A DNA stretch of 64,000 nucleotides, taken from assembly GCA_947311845.1 (NCBI GenBank), contig CAMZMU010000111.1, positions 12,442,743-12,506,742 on the forward strand. Direction: 5' to 3'. This stretch comes from Poa pratensis. Taxonomy: Eukaryota; Streptophyta; Magnoliopsida; Poales; Poaceae. Under the pieces are notes generated by a model, which was given only the letters and a program-made list of their open reading frames with translations, made no database searches and was not told the DNA's origin. Each line of letters starts with the position of its first letter. Positions within the stretch are counted from its first letter, which is position 1. The position numbers and the translations under genes are program-made. Below, one piece after another: positions 35,681 through 47,675 of this stretch.

Positions 35681-37058
35681 AAAATCTACCATTTCAGAAA
35701 ACAACAAATGAGAATTACATGCTTGCGGCTGCAGTAGACTACTCAAGATCTTCTCTGCTGCAGTAAACAAATCCACAGGCGTACATACACCAATAAATAC
35801 ATTACTGAACATAAACTGTCGTGCTGACTTGGCCTCCCTTTCATTCATGCCGCATGATGCGAAAAGTAGGTGCAAATAATCACTTCCTCTTCTTTAACTT
35901 TAACCTCTTTCCTGTCAATGTAACCAAGTTGTCAATTTTGTTGATTCTACTGTTACTTGGATCCAAAGCATGAAAAAAGATCAGATCTCGGTGAATTTCA
36001 TATCATGTGTCTTTCAAGGAAAACGAGTGCTGCAAATATAAATACATGAGAAAACAATCCACTTAGTTTTTTTTTTTGCACGTTACTTGTTCATACTTAT
36101 GGAAACCGGTACTAGAGTGAACCGGAGTGAACTTTAAGTGTTCAGTGCTGTTTCCTAAGTTCTGCATACCTAAATGACTAAGTAGTTGTTGCTGCCTTGC
36201 TGCGCCTGATCAAATATCCTTACATAGGTTCTAAACCAAAATTACACACTGCAAAATGTCTGAAGCATGGGTAGTTACTAATGGGTTGGTGAGAATCTGT
36301 CCTGAACGCTACATTGGTTTCGAAGTTCTAACAAATAGGCCATATAAGTTTTCGCCACATTTTCCATGCTCAGTGAGTTCTGGTTCACGATGTAATCTTT
36401 TGTCAAATGATATCTTCGCCGTACTGAGCAAAACCAAATATACCATCGTAGGTACAAGCCTGCAACAGGATGTCCCTTCAAACAGAAAAAACCAAAGCAG
36501 AAGCATACCATGGTGGGTAGATATGAATTACATTTCCTTCTACAAGATCCCCGTTGTCACATATTTTGGGACTGAAGATAATGGTCCTCTTGCTGCTGGT
36601 GGTGCAATCCATGTCACAAACTGTTGAAACCTTGGTTGTTATGGGAAACTGCAAGAAACACAAATATGCTGATAACACCACTGGCACAAGATGCTGCTGG
36701 AAAAATAACATGAGTACAGCAAAATATATCCTTTTGCTGGGAAGCTTAACTTTTTCATGCACAAAAATTATTACTTTTCTTGGAGTATGGAAAGCAAAAT
36801 GTCAAATTAAGACTACTGCTACGAATAATCAACGAAAGAACAGAGGTTTTGAAAGATGGAGATGGAACACGAACATTACTCTTTTCCTTCAACAGGCAGA
36901 GGCAGACTGTTAGTTTTCCTTCCAAGGACCTTGACAAAATTTGAACAGTAACTCCCTCTGAATCCCTGGAAATACAGAGTCACTACTTCATCAATATATG
37001 GAGACACATTGATGAAAATTATTTTTGTATCAGCTAGCGCAGTTATCATGATGGCAAA
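35681..37058. other. Spacer between the HSP70-17 copy and the minus-strand gene
   Basis: About 1.4 kb. The right part is probably 3' UTR or flank of the gene at 37059-38814. No gene, LTR or MITE ends were recognised, and the ORFs of 60-120 codons here have no family features. Confidence 0.4.
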
Positions 37059-38814
37059 CTAAGGACCACCTAAATAATCTTGTGCCTTGTTACACTGCCT
37101 TGAGAAATCAACGTGCCTATCTTTCTCCATCTGCATAATCTGTTGCATCCTTCCATAATAACCAGCTCTGCACAGAGAAAGAAGAAAATAAAATAAGCAG
37201 AACATCCAGAGATATTTGAATGGTTGATTCCTAGATAGTTGTCAAGATGACTGTACCCAGTTGATCTCATAGGGAGTGCAGTAACATCCATGTCTGCTGC
37301 ACTATAAGCTTCTTGGAATAGGTCAGTCATAGTTTTTCCCTTCACATCTTTGGTCACCATAGTCAAGTTGTGTTGAACAGTATCCTATTGCAGGATAGAA
37401 GTATCATGATGAATAGTACAACCAGACAATTCCTAATAACAGTTGTTGGTATGTTAACAACATACTTCTACATCATCCTCGCTAGATGTTTCACCAATAA
37501 CATGCTGCGAGTGTTCTTCATTGTCAAGATTACTCTGACCTAGAAGTGCTAGTGTTTTATTCCCTGAATTAGGAACTTTTGGCTTCCCTTCCTTAGCTCT
37601 GGTGTGTTGATGAAACTGCATTGAAAAATATTCAGAGACAAGCTAACTGTTGGCTAAGAACTCCAAATAATGAAGCAGCATAAGAAAATACACACCGGAA
37701 ATGGTGTTCTAACAGAAGAGCCACTCCTATCTTGTAGATCTTCAAGAAGTTCAGCAACTGAAACGTTTGCATTCTTGGCTGGATGGGCAAAATCTGAGGG
37801 CAAGTCTTCAATTTCTTCATCGATATTTTCCACCTGCTCAGCCATCATAGTTTCTAAAGCTTTAGTTGGTAGCATTCCTGATGATACTTCTGGCTCCCCA
37901 TCATACAAGTTTGCACTCTTTACATTCGATGTAGCAAAACTGGATCCACGTATTGAGAATTTGGGCTTGTTTTCCCATTTACTCCCTGTATGAGTGGTGA
38001 AAAGAGAAAGTTTCATATAGGATATCCACCAGGAAAAGTTATGCAAGAAGACATTCACGTATCAAAATCTTCCTTAATTCATAAAAAGAACAGAATCTGC
38101 ATAATAAGCATAACATGAGATGCAGTGATATACTTTTGCTTGTTCCACCAGATAGAAATGAGACACTACGAGGATCTTTCACATGAGCTAGCTCATCAGC
38201 TTCTTCCAGAACATCATCCCAGAGGGCTGATTCATCATGGTCCGCCACTCTGTTAACCTTCTCTCTCGTTTTTGAAGTAACATAAGCCAATGAGAGCCTT
38301 GTTGGTGCAATAACATCCTGTTGAATATACAATAGAATACAAAACCACAAGCTCAACAAGCATTTCATATGCTGCTACAGGCAGGAAGCTGTATTATCGA
38401 TAAATATGATTGTCTAGAGATGGTAGTGTACTCCTAGCGTCCGTGGGGATTAGATGCCACAGTGCTAGTGTCTACTGGTCGAGTTTTAACGTCTTAAGAA
38501 AGAAGCATCAGTTGTAGTCTGTGCATCTAATGGAGTGGTTGAGGGTTCAAACAAGTAAGAATTTTGGAACAGTTCCTTTACACATGAGCGCATGCCCGGC
38601 AACAATGTTTGTGCAATTTGTGGGCCAAGCAAGCTAACAACAGAAATTATGGAATACCAAAGTCTTTTGCAAAAGAAAAAAAAAGCTTATACAGGTCAGT
38701 GTCAGTAGAGGCAGTCACCTCATCAGATATTGGATCCTCAGCAGAATCAGAGACATGGACAGGGTGTTGCTGGGACTGAGGGCATGTGCCATGATGATCA
38801 CCGAATCCTTCCAT
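37059..38814 (-). CDS. Uncharacterised plant protein, intact six-exon gene (318 aa)
   Basis: Exons from the start are 38719-38814, 38134-38317, 37696-37985, 37466-37615, 37257-37384 and 37059-37167, all with GT-AG borders and matching phases. They give an uninterrupted 318-residue protein, MEGFGDHHG...KAQDYLGGP. Seen: an acidic N-terminus, a segment SALWDDVLEEADELAHVKD, a region KPKFSIRGSSF, an acidic helical middle (VENIDEEIEDLPSD, VSVAELLEDLQD) and a C-terminal helix rich in charged and aromatic residues (GYYGRMQQIMQMEKDRHVDF). No signal peptide or membrane segment. I do not recognise a named family and assign no function. The clean frame over six exons argues for a working gene. Confidence 0.82.
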
Positions 38815-39426
38815 GCCAATGCCTTAGCAAGATCCGGAGCCACCAGTGCCTGGATCAAATCCACCCATGAAATACTGTTAAGCAGGTAGCTAATTTACAT
38901 GCACAGTTACGCGAATACAATTCGAGAAATGAATAGCACAGGACGGCTGAAGCGAACAGCCAAGCAGGCTGAGAGCACAACAAGTAACCAAAACTCAGTT
39001 GATTAATCCGCTTGTGAAAGGAGGTACCTCACGCGGGGCGTGGTGCGGCCTGCCGGAGCTCTGGATGTCCTACGATTCGACTAACCTGACAACACAGCCG
39101 TGTTTTCCTCCCCTCTAGCCTCTAGGCGGCCGCCACCCGCTCGCCCGCCGGCTCGCCGCGCCGCCGCAGCGCGGTTCAGCGCGCGGGCCGCCAGGCCCTT
39201 GCCCCCGTGCTGAGCGTAGCTCGTAGTTTCCCCGGAGCCCCCTGTAGCCCCGTTTCCCACCTCGCCGCACGCCCTGGTCTGGTCGCCGACGGAGAGCCGC
39301 CTCCGCCGCGCGCTCGCTCGAGCTGCGGGGCACTGCCCAGCTCCAAAGTGTCACCGGGTGGGGAAATGTTGGCCCGTTGGACTTAGTTAGGAGGGGAGCG
39401 TAATGAGGCCCACTTGGTTGGTCCAT
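38815..39426 (-). promoter_or_regulatory. 5' UTR and promoter region of the 318-aa gene
   Basis: A GC-rich block at 39115-39330 upstream of the start codon is typical of a grass promoter/5' UTR. A 5' UTR intron is possible. ORFs read through the GC-rich block have no family features. Confidence 0.4.
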
Positions 39427-39589
39427 TTGGTTGGTTCGGCCTGGTTAGGGTAGAATCTGGAGGAGTAGTGTTCTATAAAAAAAAAATCTGGAGGAGTTGA
39501 GAGCAGGCTGATTTCTTTACTGGAGTTGGATGTACATTTTCGTATCGTATACCCATGCGTGTATTATACGGAGTAACATTCTCTTTTCA

Positions 39590-40390
39590 GAAACTGTCTC
39601 TTTCATATCACTGTCAAATCAGTCGATTTTCATTTCGCTTTCGCCTTCTCGCAAATTGCAGCAATCAACACTAAGAATTGTAAGCTTGCAAGACCTTTCA
39701 AGCTTAGTAGTACACATGACTGTCGTTCAGAGTTATGAAACCTACTCGAGCACTGGCGGAGTTCTAGCCACAATGTTGGGCGGGCCAGCCCAATAAAGAT
39801 CACTATTTTTTTCTTTCATGGGCCAAATTTTCTCTATTTCTTCAGTGTTTTCACCTGGGCTGGGCGGGCCATGGCCCAGGTCGGCGTGCACTGAGCTCCG
39901 CCACTGTACTCGAGAGAACTTCTTGCTGCCCTTACGAGGTTTTTTAACAAGCACCATGTCATGTCCGAAAACATACCACGTTCAGAGAGAAAAGAGAGAT
40001 CAAATGCAAAAAGGAAACACTATACACTCCAAGGAAGAATTTCATGGTGAGAGAAAAAGGTGTACATGTTAAGAGATTTAAGTCCGCAGTTCCAAAATTC
40101 AGTGTTTGACATAAAAGTTCACCAAACCGGTCTTTACCTGGCAAGTTACATTATACACCTAGTTCTCAGAAATGCAGAAAGGAAAGCACCATCAATCCGT
40201 TAATTGAAGAAAGTAATCTCCTATTTCCATTCCTACGTAAGAGAGTTCAAGAAACTAGCGCGCGTTTGCCTTCCATTTCGTAAGTAAGAGATCATGAATG
40301 GGTTCCTTTTTAACCTTTACCAGGCTCTGCCTCAGCTTTGGCAGTGTTGACGATCTTAACTTGATACCCTAGTTGAAATTGGTACTGATC
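39590..40390 (-). pseudogene. Truncated copy of the PPR gene 3' end and downstream DNA
   Basis: It is homologous to 42440-43050, the last about 40 codons of the PPR gene plus its 3' flank. Shared stretches include CTTCCATTTCGTAAG and ACCAGGCTCTGC. The coding remnant (about 40255-40375) has stops. A hAT MITE interrupts it at 39751-39906. The F-box gene lies between this copy and the PPR gene. Confidence 0.8.
39751..39906. mobile_element. hAT-type MITE with perfect 8-bp target duplication
   Basis: 156 bp, ends CACTGGCGGAG and CAGTGGCGGAG, flanked by TACTCGAG at 39743-39750 and 39907-39914. The termini resemble the element at 24804-25101, so both may be mobilised by the same source. No coding capacity. 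Confidence 0.85.
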
Positions 40391-40583
40391 GTTCCTAGGA
40401 TTGTAACCAAGTAAACTAGTAGGCGAAAATTGATCATTGCAGAAATTAGAAGTAAAAATTAGAGAACTAATTGTTATCTAAGACAGTAGTAAAAATTAGA
40501 GAACTAATTGTTCATCTAAGACAGTAATCTCTACAATGACATGAGCCTTGACAATTACACCTATATAGCAGCAGATATTGGCA

Positions 40584-42039
40584 TTAATTGTAGCTTCCGG
40601 GTAAGTTCCTCACCCAACATGGGGCATATGGAAACGCATAATCCATATCGCCATACCTACCATCTTCCATCGTGCCCAAGTGTCGAATCTTCGAGCTATT
40701 TAAATGGTAGGCTATCGTACTTCCGCTTCCATTAAAAAATACAATGTATTTGTAAGGATGAAATCCAAGACATGAGAAAATAGGAGCGTCACGGCTGCAC
40801 TCTGTAGGCCATCCCACGGTGTCAATAGTGTCTTCATCATCGGAGTTCCATTCAACACCATCTTCCACCAATACTGATTCATCGTTGTCTTCTACGCGCT
40901 CAAGTTTGGCATCGTTCTTCGAGACATCTTTCATTGGATCACATGACTCTAAGATCCATTGTTCATTGGCATTGTTCGTGCAATAGTATTCTTTTACCGG
41001 CTCGAGATTGATACTATTCTTCAACACCCACTTCATCTTTCCAAGTGATTCATCAAGGAACCAAATCTCGAAAATACACGGTCCATAGAGCAATGCACAG
41101 TACATCCCATCCTTTGATTTTCCTAAATGAGGTTTTCCATATTCTCCATTTGGCAACTTAATAACATGGTAGGTGTCATTTCGTGTATTTATCCTGCAAA
41201 GGCCGAGCCAACATGAGAACACTAATAAACTAAATTATGTTTCTTGGTAGTAATTAAGAAACCAGTTAATAACTCATTAAGGTGTGAGCAGGTAGTAGAT
41301 ACTACCTCAAGACAAAGCCGTTTGCACAACGAACATAGAGTACCTCCCGCCAGTAGGCGGCGTGGTACAAATACTCTTTGTAAGTTGGCAATTTGAGATT
41401 GATGATGGTCCCGGCGGCCTTCCCTTGTCGCACAAATGACCTCTTCTCCCAGCACTTGGTTTTTGACGAGAAAACGTGCATGATATAGGGTGAAGGTGGC
41501 CATTCCATTGCAGAGACCGGCCCATCACCATGACATAGATGTCTAGAGATATGCTCGGACGGCAGCTCATCCGGGATAGCGGGGACTAATAACACCTCGT
41601 AGTGCAGCGACATTGTAGGATCGTAGAGGATGTATTGGTTCTCGTCGCAAAGCGCGCAATCCCTGTAGGTGCAAGAGCGTGGCTCCGGTGGTAGCCGCAT
41701 CATCTGACGCGTGGCGGGGTTCAACACTAGGCCGCAGAGGAGAAGAAGGCCGTTGCAGCAATCCATGAGCATTGGTTCTGAGTCGTCCAGGGCACGGAAG
41801 CTGGCGGCAATGTGGGAGGCTGTAGAAGGGCGGGCGAAAATCATCGGGATTATTTCCATGTCCATGGTCTCGTAGAAGACACCGTGCGGCGAGAGAGGTA
41901 GCTCGGCTGCACGCAGCAGGCGGTGGTCGTCGACGGTGGCGCGCCAAGCCGTGCACACACAGCGGCAGGCGGCCAGGCCGCGCGGTGGCAGGGAGCGGAG
42001 GATGTCCAGCAGCACATGGTGGTGCTCCAGGACGTCCAT
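40584..42039 (-). CDS. F-box protein (two exons, intact)
   Basis: F-box proteins are substrate adaptors of SCF ubiquitin ligases. Exon 1 ends at 41306 and exon 2 is 40584-41193. The GT-AG junction joins VLR to INTRND in frame. From the chosen start (MDVLEHHHVLLDILRSLPPR) the F-box occupies about the first 45 residues (LAACRCVCTAWRATVDDHRL). A C-terminal domain of the F-box-associated type common in grasses follows (DCCNGLLLLCGLVLNPATRQ, then WEKRSFV, YHAAYWREVLYVRC). An acidic insert is in exon 2. The frame is open upstream to a Met at 42249, but the 70 extra residues look unlike F-box N-termini, so the internal Met is preferred. The substrate is unknown. Confidence 0.85.
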
Positions 42040-42249
42040 GTCGATCGTCGTCGTCTGTAGGGCGGCTGTGGATTGTTGGGAAGAAGGCCAATCTTGTATC
42101 CGTTCGTTGTGGTTTAACATGGTAGAGGTTAATTTGAAGGAGTTGGACTCCATCCAGGTGAAGGAGTTGTGTTGTGTACGTTCAGATTTGTAAAGGGAAA
42201 CAGGAACAGTTTTTTTTGAAACGGAACAGAAACAGATTTGACTTGTCAT

Positions 42250-42931
42250 ACAGCGACTAAAAGCCTAGGCATTGTCGCTGAAGTCACAGCCAAACGACGA
42301 CCAAGAGCCTAGTAGGAACGATCAAGCTGATTCGGGGTTTAGGCAGTCCAACGTTACCAAGTTTACTCTCCAGACCAACAACTTTTACTTGTTCTCATGT
42401 CCAATATAGACAGGGAAATAATAGAGCGAAGCTCCGTCTCTTGCATATGACTGTTAATCAATCAATTTTCCTTTCGTTTTCTCAGGAATTGCAGCAATCA
42501 GCACTACGAATTGTAAGGATTTACCTTTCAAGCTCATAGTAGAGTAATGAAACATGCTCTAACTAGAGTTAACTTAGCATGTTCAGAGGGGGAAAGAAAG
42601 ATCAAATGCACCATGTCGCCAAACCATTCTCTTACTTTCCCTGTTACCAGTTAGCACCATGTCATGTCCGAGAACTTAGCATGTTCAGAGGGGGAAAGAA
42701 AGAGATCAATGCAAAAGGAAACACTATAATCTCTATGGAAGAAACTGATAATGAGAGAAAAAAGGTGTACATGTAAGAGATTGACCTCCTCAGTCGCCAA
42801 ACCATTCTTACCTGGCAAGTTCATTATACACCCAGTTTTCTGAAATACAGAAAGTCACCATGTAGCCGTTATCTCCTATCCCAATTCCAAACTCCTACGT
42901 ACCCATATATGACATATGAGAGCTCAAAAAC
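42250..42931. other. Spacer: PPR 3' flank with internal tandem duplication
   Basis: It contains a roughly 103-bp repeated segment (CTTAGCATGTTCAGAGGGGG at about 42572 and 42675). Much of it is homologous to 39590-40250. No gene. Confidence 0.6.
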
Positions 42932-44401
42932 CTAGCGCGCCTTGGCCTTCCATTTCGTAAGCAAGCGATCATGAATGGCTTCCTTTCTAACCTTCACCAG
43001 GCTCTGCTTCAGCTTTGCCAGCGTCGAGGAGCTTAGCCTGATACCCTGGTCGATCATGTCCTCTGCATACTTACATGCCTCAGGCAGCATCTCATCCTTC
43101 AGCTTCGATACAAGCATGTTCCCGCTCTCCTCCAACGGAGGCAGGCTATTCGCCACCATGCAGCTCCACACCTTGATCCCTGTCTCCCAGTCGCGAGTAT
43201 CCAAGAACATGCGAAGTGCAAGCGAACAGTTCGCCTCGTTTGGCCAGCACTCGTTCTTGACCATCTCTCTAAATATTGCCGACGCCTCCGGAGCTTCCTC
43301 CCTTTCAGCAACAACTTGAGGACCACATTGTACGTGTCGGCGTTGGGAAACACTCCATTGAAGGTCATGTCGTCAAGGTACTTCACAGTAACCTCAGCAT
43401 GCCCCAGAACGCCCTGCAGCGTGATCATTGTGCTGTATATTTCCTGATCTGGGACGAGTCCACGACGAACGACAAAGTCATCCCAGAGCACCTCCGCGCT
43501 GCGCAATTCGCGTGCCTCGAGGTGCGCGGCCAGTGCAGCACGGAGGAACTTCTCCCCGGTGAGCACCTGTGCCGGCGCAAGACAGCCAGATACTCCATCG
43601 CCTCCGAGAGCGCCGTGGAGGAGCCACTGGAAACCAGTGTTGTAAGGAAAGAGTCATAGGCAGGAACATTGGCAGGATCAAAGCCTACGGCACGCACCAT
43701 TTCATCAAACACCTCGCGTGCAACTGCAGCGTCGCCGGCAGCCTCGCAGCCCTCGAGAAGGATGGCGTAGGAGTCAGCGTCGGGGCGAGTGGCGGCCTCC
43801 GCGCGTGCGACGGGGATCGCGGCGCGGGCGTCGTCGAGCCGGGAGGCACGGCAGAGCGCGGAGAGGAGGGAGTTGAGCGCGGGCGTGTCCGGTCCATGCC
43901 GTACCTGGTCATTTCCACAAACGCCTTGAGGGGGGAGCTGGCGGGGTGGGCCGCGAGGGAGGAGAAGACGGATGCGAAGGTGGCGAGGGAGAGCAGGCCC
44001 TGGGAGCGCATGGAGCCGATGGTGTCCCACATGGGATCGAAGAGGCGGTTCTTGCCGAGGAGGTCGATAACGAGGTTCCACGAGTAGGGGGAGTGCTGGT
44101 GGCGCAGGTGGCGATGGCCCGCCCAGCGGAAGAAGGCGGCGGCGCCGCGCGGGTGCGCGTACGAGAAGCGGAGCACCTGCTCGACGTCGGAGGTGGTGAC
44201 GCGGACGTCGGCGTCGTCGAGGGCCGCCTCGACGTCGGATGCGGAGGAGGCCAGGATCTCGCAGAGGAGACGGATCTTGGGGGCTAGGTCGGGAGCGTCC
44301 TTGTAAGTGGGGAACGCCGAGGCCGCCGGCTCGCGGGCGCGCTTGGCCGCCGGGGCGGCGGCGGCTGCGTCGGACGGTCGCTTCTCCCGGCGGTCGGACA
44401 T
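42932..44401 (-). CDS. P-class pentatricopeptide repeat protein (three -1 frameshifts)
   Basis: PPR proteins bind organelle RNA and help process or stabilise it. The single exon starts MSDRREKRPSDAAAAAPAA. It continues with helical repeats (PYSWNLVIDLLGKNRLFDPM, LNSLLSALCRASRLDDARA, DSYAILLEGCEAAGDAAVA, TYNVVLKLLLKGRKLR) and ends LLTKWKAKAR. Three single-base deletions interrupt it, near 43890, 43555 and 43288 (each in a short G/C run). The total length plus three is exactly 491 codons including the stop, so one ancestral frame is clear. It is either a recent pseudogene or a victim of sequence errors. The N-terminus looks lysine/alanine-rich rather than a textbook transit peptide. Confidence 0.8.
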
Positions 44402-44621
44402 CGCCTCGACGGGTTGGGGAGCCGCCGCCGCGAAGGTGGGTGTATCGGAGACGTGGCAAAGGTGGGGTTTTTTCGCGTGTTCTTCTCTTAACCCTATCCT
44501 AAGCTTTATGAACTCTTTTCTTTTCCGAGACGGCTAAGCTTAAAACTGCTACAGCGACGGAGAGAGACCAGACACCGGCGGGATCCCGACTGAAGCGCGA
44601 GGGAAGCTACGGAGGCGGCGG
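44402..44621. promoter_or_regulatory. Shared 220-bp intergenic region between divergent genes
   Basis: The PPR start codon (44401, minus) and the ArsA-like start codon (44622, plus) face away from each other across only 220 bp. Any promoter for both must lie here or overlap the first exons. No clear TATA box was identified. Confidence 0.55.
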
Positions 44622-45712
44622 ATGGCTCCGTCCTTGCTCGTCTCGGCGAGCCTGACGCTCGCCGTTGGCGGCCGGGGAGGCCGTAGGCGGCGCCTGGTCG
44701 TCGCCAATTCTAGCGGTGCAGGCGCTCCCCCGAAGCTGGTGACTTTCCTCGGTAAGGGAGGCTCCGGCAAGACCACGGCGGCCGCCATCGCCGCTCAGGT
44801 AACAACTGCCTTCCTCCCGTCCTTTACTTCGCTGTTGTGTTGATGGAAGACTGCAATATTTTGTGTGAGCTCGCTGCTGAGCCGGTAATAGCTTAAGATT
44901 GGACTGCAATAGATACTTATTAGTGTAGCAGATGAGTTCGATTTAGTAGCTGGGATGCTCCAAGCATTGAGTTGAGCAACATTGTAGGATGTGATTAAGG
45001 AAATTTACAAGATGGGTCGTGTTAGCGAATGGTGTATAGAGTTTCAGTTGGGCTATAGTACTGTAAATCATCTTTGCAGTTCGCAGAATGTTGATTCATG
45101 AAACAATTTCCTTAAATTGGGTTAATGGATAAATTACAGCGCTTATCTGGGAAATGCCGCTACGAAAAGTCTCACCTGTGAGTTTGAAAAATGCCACTTG
45201 AGAAATGGTCCAAATGCCATTGCAAACATTTTCACAGTTTGTTTTTCTGCATGTAGTATTATGCAAGTGAAGGCCTGAAGACATGCCTGGTTATACAGTC
45301 CCAAGACCCGACCGCGGAGCAGCTGATGGGGTGTAAGATTGGGAACTCACTCACTGAATGTGCTACTAATCTTTCAACCATAAAGCTGGAGACTAGTAAA
45401 GTATGAAATACTTCGTTGACCGGTCTGCTCTAGATGTTACAGACTTATACCATATCTCAAACTGGAAAATGCCTTGATGCTGAAGAATACTTTCTGATTA
45501 AATCACAGATGCTGCTTGAACCCCTTGATCGATTGAAGAAAGTAGATGCCCAGAGCAATCTTACTCAAGGAGTTCTTGAGGGGGTAGGTGATTAACTTTG
45601 CTTTAATATGGGAGATGAGGATAAAACAGTCATTCGGGATGCTCTTTTTCATAGGATAGATTGTAGGAGAGGAGCTTGGAGTTTTACCTGGAATGGATTC
45701 GATCTGTTCTGT

Positions 45713-45900
45713 CCATGGTTTTCGAGTCGCGACTCATGCGAGTCGCTCAGGGGTAGCGATTCGGAAAGAGTCGAGCCTGTAGTTGTGACTAGTCGCGACT
45801 CGCGACTCGAGTCGACACTAAGTTGAGTCGACCTTTTTGTTGCGACTCATCGACTAGTCGACGACTAGTCGCGACTAGTCGCGCGACTCGAAAACCATGG
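45713..45900. mobile_element. Small palindromic MITE inside ATPase exon 4
   Basis: About 187 bp, ends CCATGGTTTTCGAGTCGCG and its inverse, filled with GACTAGTCG/GCGACTCG repeats. The flanks repeat GTTCTGT (45706-45712 and 45900-45906). It interrupts the codons for SICSV|LSLQKLL. The superfamily is uncertain; the 6-8 bp duplication would fit hAT. Confidence 0.88.
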
Positions 45901-46792
45901 TTCTGTCTTGTCTCTTCAGAAGCTACTCAACTTCTTTTCAGCTGGAACGAGTAGTCCACAAGGGGAATTTGATGTTGTAGTATATGACTGCAATAATACA
46001 GAGGAGTTTCTACGGCTCACTGGTGCTACTGAGAGGGCAAGGTATAGGTTATCCTTGTTTCTCTGTTACCTTGCATTCATTCAGGACTCTACATTTTAAT
46101 TTTGCTGCTACACAAAAGACAGATCTTACTTGAAGTATGTGAGGGAGCTAGCAGAGAAGACTGATATAGGAAGACTGGCTTCTCCATCATTATTGAAACT
46201 AATTTATGATGCCGCAAGACCAAATGGTAGAACTAGCGAAGTAAGAATGAGTACAGAGATATGGAATGAAATCGAACAATTTCTTGAGGTACATGGCCCC
46301 TAGTTAAGATATTAAAAACTATGCTAGCCAATGTATACATATTGAAGTATTCTACTATTGGCTAAATAAAAGATTAACTTCTAATTTTTGTAGAAAATCT
46401 CACTTTGGTTTACCGATCCCTCAAAACTTGCATGCTTCCTCGTCATGGACCCTAGAGGATCGATCTCTGTGTCCTCCGCGCTAAGATACTGGGGGTGCAC
46501 CATCCAAGCTGGTGCACAAATATGTGGAGCATTTGGTTATGCTGAAGACCCTTGTGAAACGCACCACGAAGTTGCTGAGAAGTTTTCGCCATTGTCATTC
46601 TCTTCTCTGCCGTTTGTGCCAATTGATTCTTCCACGGATTGGGGCAAAGCATTAAATTCATTGAACCAAAATACAAAGAAGCTGTTGAGGGATACAAGCA
46701 AGGTTTATCCTTCAGTTAGTTTTGATTCTGTACAGAAGTCAGTGACCCTTTTCATGCCAGGCTTTGATAAGTCTGAAATCAAACTATATCAG

Positions 46793-47543
46793 GTATAGAA
46801 ACTGACCTCTCTTTGTTGGCTTCACTGTATATGCTAGCCAAAATTAATAAGGTCTGTCTCTAGTTAGTTTTACTTCTCCAGAGATAATGCTACCTCGATA
46901 TTTATTTCCTTGGTTTTGCCTAAGCCTCTTGTAACCAGAAAGGTAGAATCCCTAAAGCGGCGACAAGAAGCTTGTTCAACCGAAAACTTGAAAATTATCA
47001 CTTAGGCGTTGAACTTACCTGATAATGTTCAGATGAATGCACAGTTCGGAGTTTTCCTAGCAAAAGGCATCATAAGATCACTCATCATTTCACTAAAACA
47101 TTGGAAGGTCCTATCTTACTATTTCAGATATTTTCAGTAGGAAATCAGCTTGTAAGCAGTTTCAGCTTCAAGCAAGCCAACCGTTTCTACCAGGTCTGGA
47201 AGTCGATTGTGATAATATTGAACCTGAAGTATGTCTTCGGGCGTACTGCTGATTCCTATAGCTGGTTCCTTGATTGCAGCACAAAAGAAGCTTCTAAACA
47301 GTGTGACACCAAAACTAGGTTTTCATGTGCACTAGTTTAGGTCAGAGCCATCTAGTTGCTTGTGAAGCTCAGTGGCCTGCATGCTGTTTGCATCATCCGA
47401 GTTTTAGGCCAAATAGTACCGCAGAATCTTCCCAGAATTTTGCAAGAGACAATGACCACTGATTTATATCCGCACGATTGCTCAATGTTCATGCCAACGC
47501 TGACAATATACCGACTTTGTTATTTGGTCTGAAAAAAATGCAG
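46793..47543 (+). other. Last intron of the ATPase gene
   Basis: A 751-bp intron with no recognisable element. Confidence 0.6.
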
Positions 47544-47675
47544 TATAGAGGTGGCTCGGAGCTACTGATCGAGGCCGGCGACCAGAGGCGTGTCATAAAG
47601 CTGCCATGGGCGATGCAGGGAAAGGTCGGGGGCGCCAAGTTCATCGACAGGAACCTTGTTGTCAGCCTCCGGTAG

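Larger units (their letters stand above)
44622..47675 (+). pseudogene. ArsA/GET3-like ATPase (At1g26090 type), exon disrupted by a MITE
   Basis: P-loop NTPase of the ArsA/GET3 class with a C-terminal small-heat-shock-like domain. The plant relative is annotated as chloroplastic. Exons: 44622-44798, 45257-45400, 45434-45583, 45660-46041, 46123-46288, 46394-46792 and 47544-47675. Seen: an N-terminal Arg/Ala-rich transit-like segment, the deviant Walker A FLGKGGSGKTTAAAIAAQ, VIQSQDPTAEQLMG, the switch region VVVYDCNNTEEFLRL, and the C-terminal domain SVTLFMPGFDKSEIKLYQ. Removing the 45713-45899 element plus one target-site copy restores phase and gives 451 codons. With it, the frame meets TAG at 45778-45780. 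Called a pseudogene only because of this insertion. It could still work if the MITE is spliced out. Confidence 0.85.

Noticed and set aside
42040..42249. Upstream extension of the F-box protein
   Set aside because: The extra 70 residues are low in family features and the F-box normally starts near the N-terminus. Kept as an alternative only.
43425..44459. 344-codon ORF as the real start of the PPR protein
   Set aside because: Its first half is out-of-frame Arg/Pro-rich translation. Only the middle carries PPR repeats, joined by a -1 frameshift to the true start at 44401.
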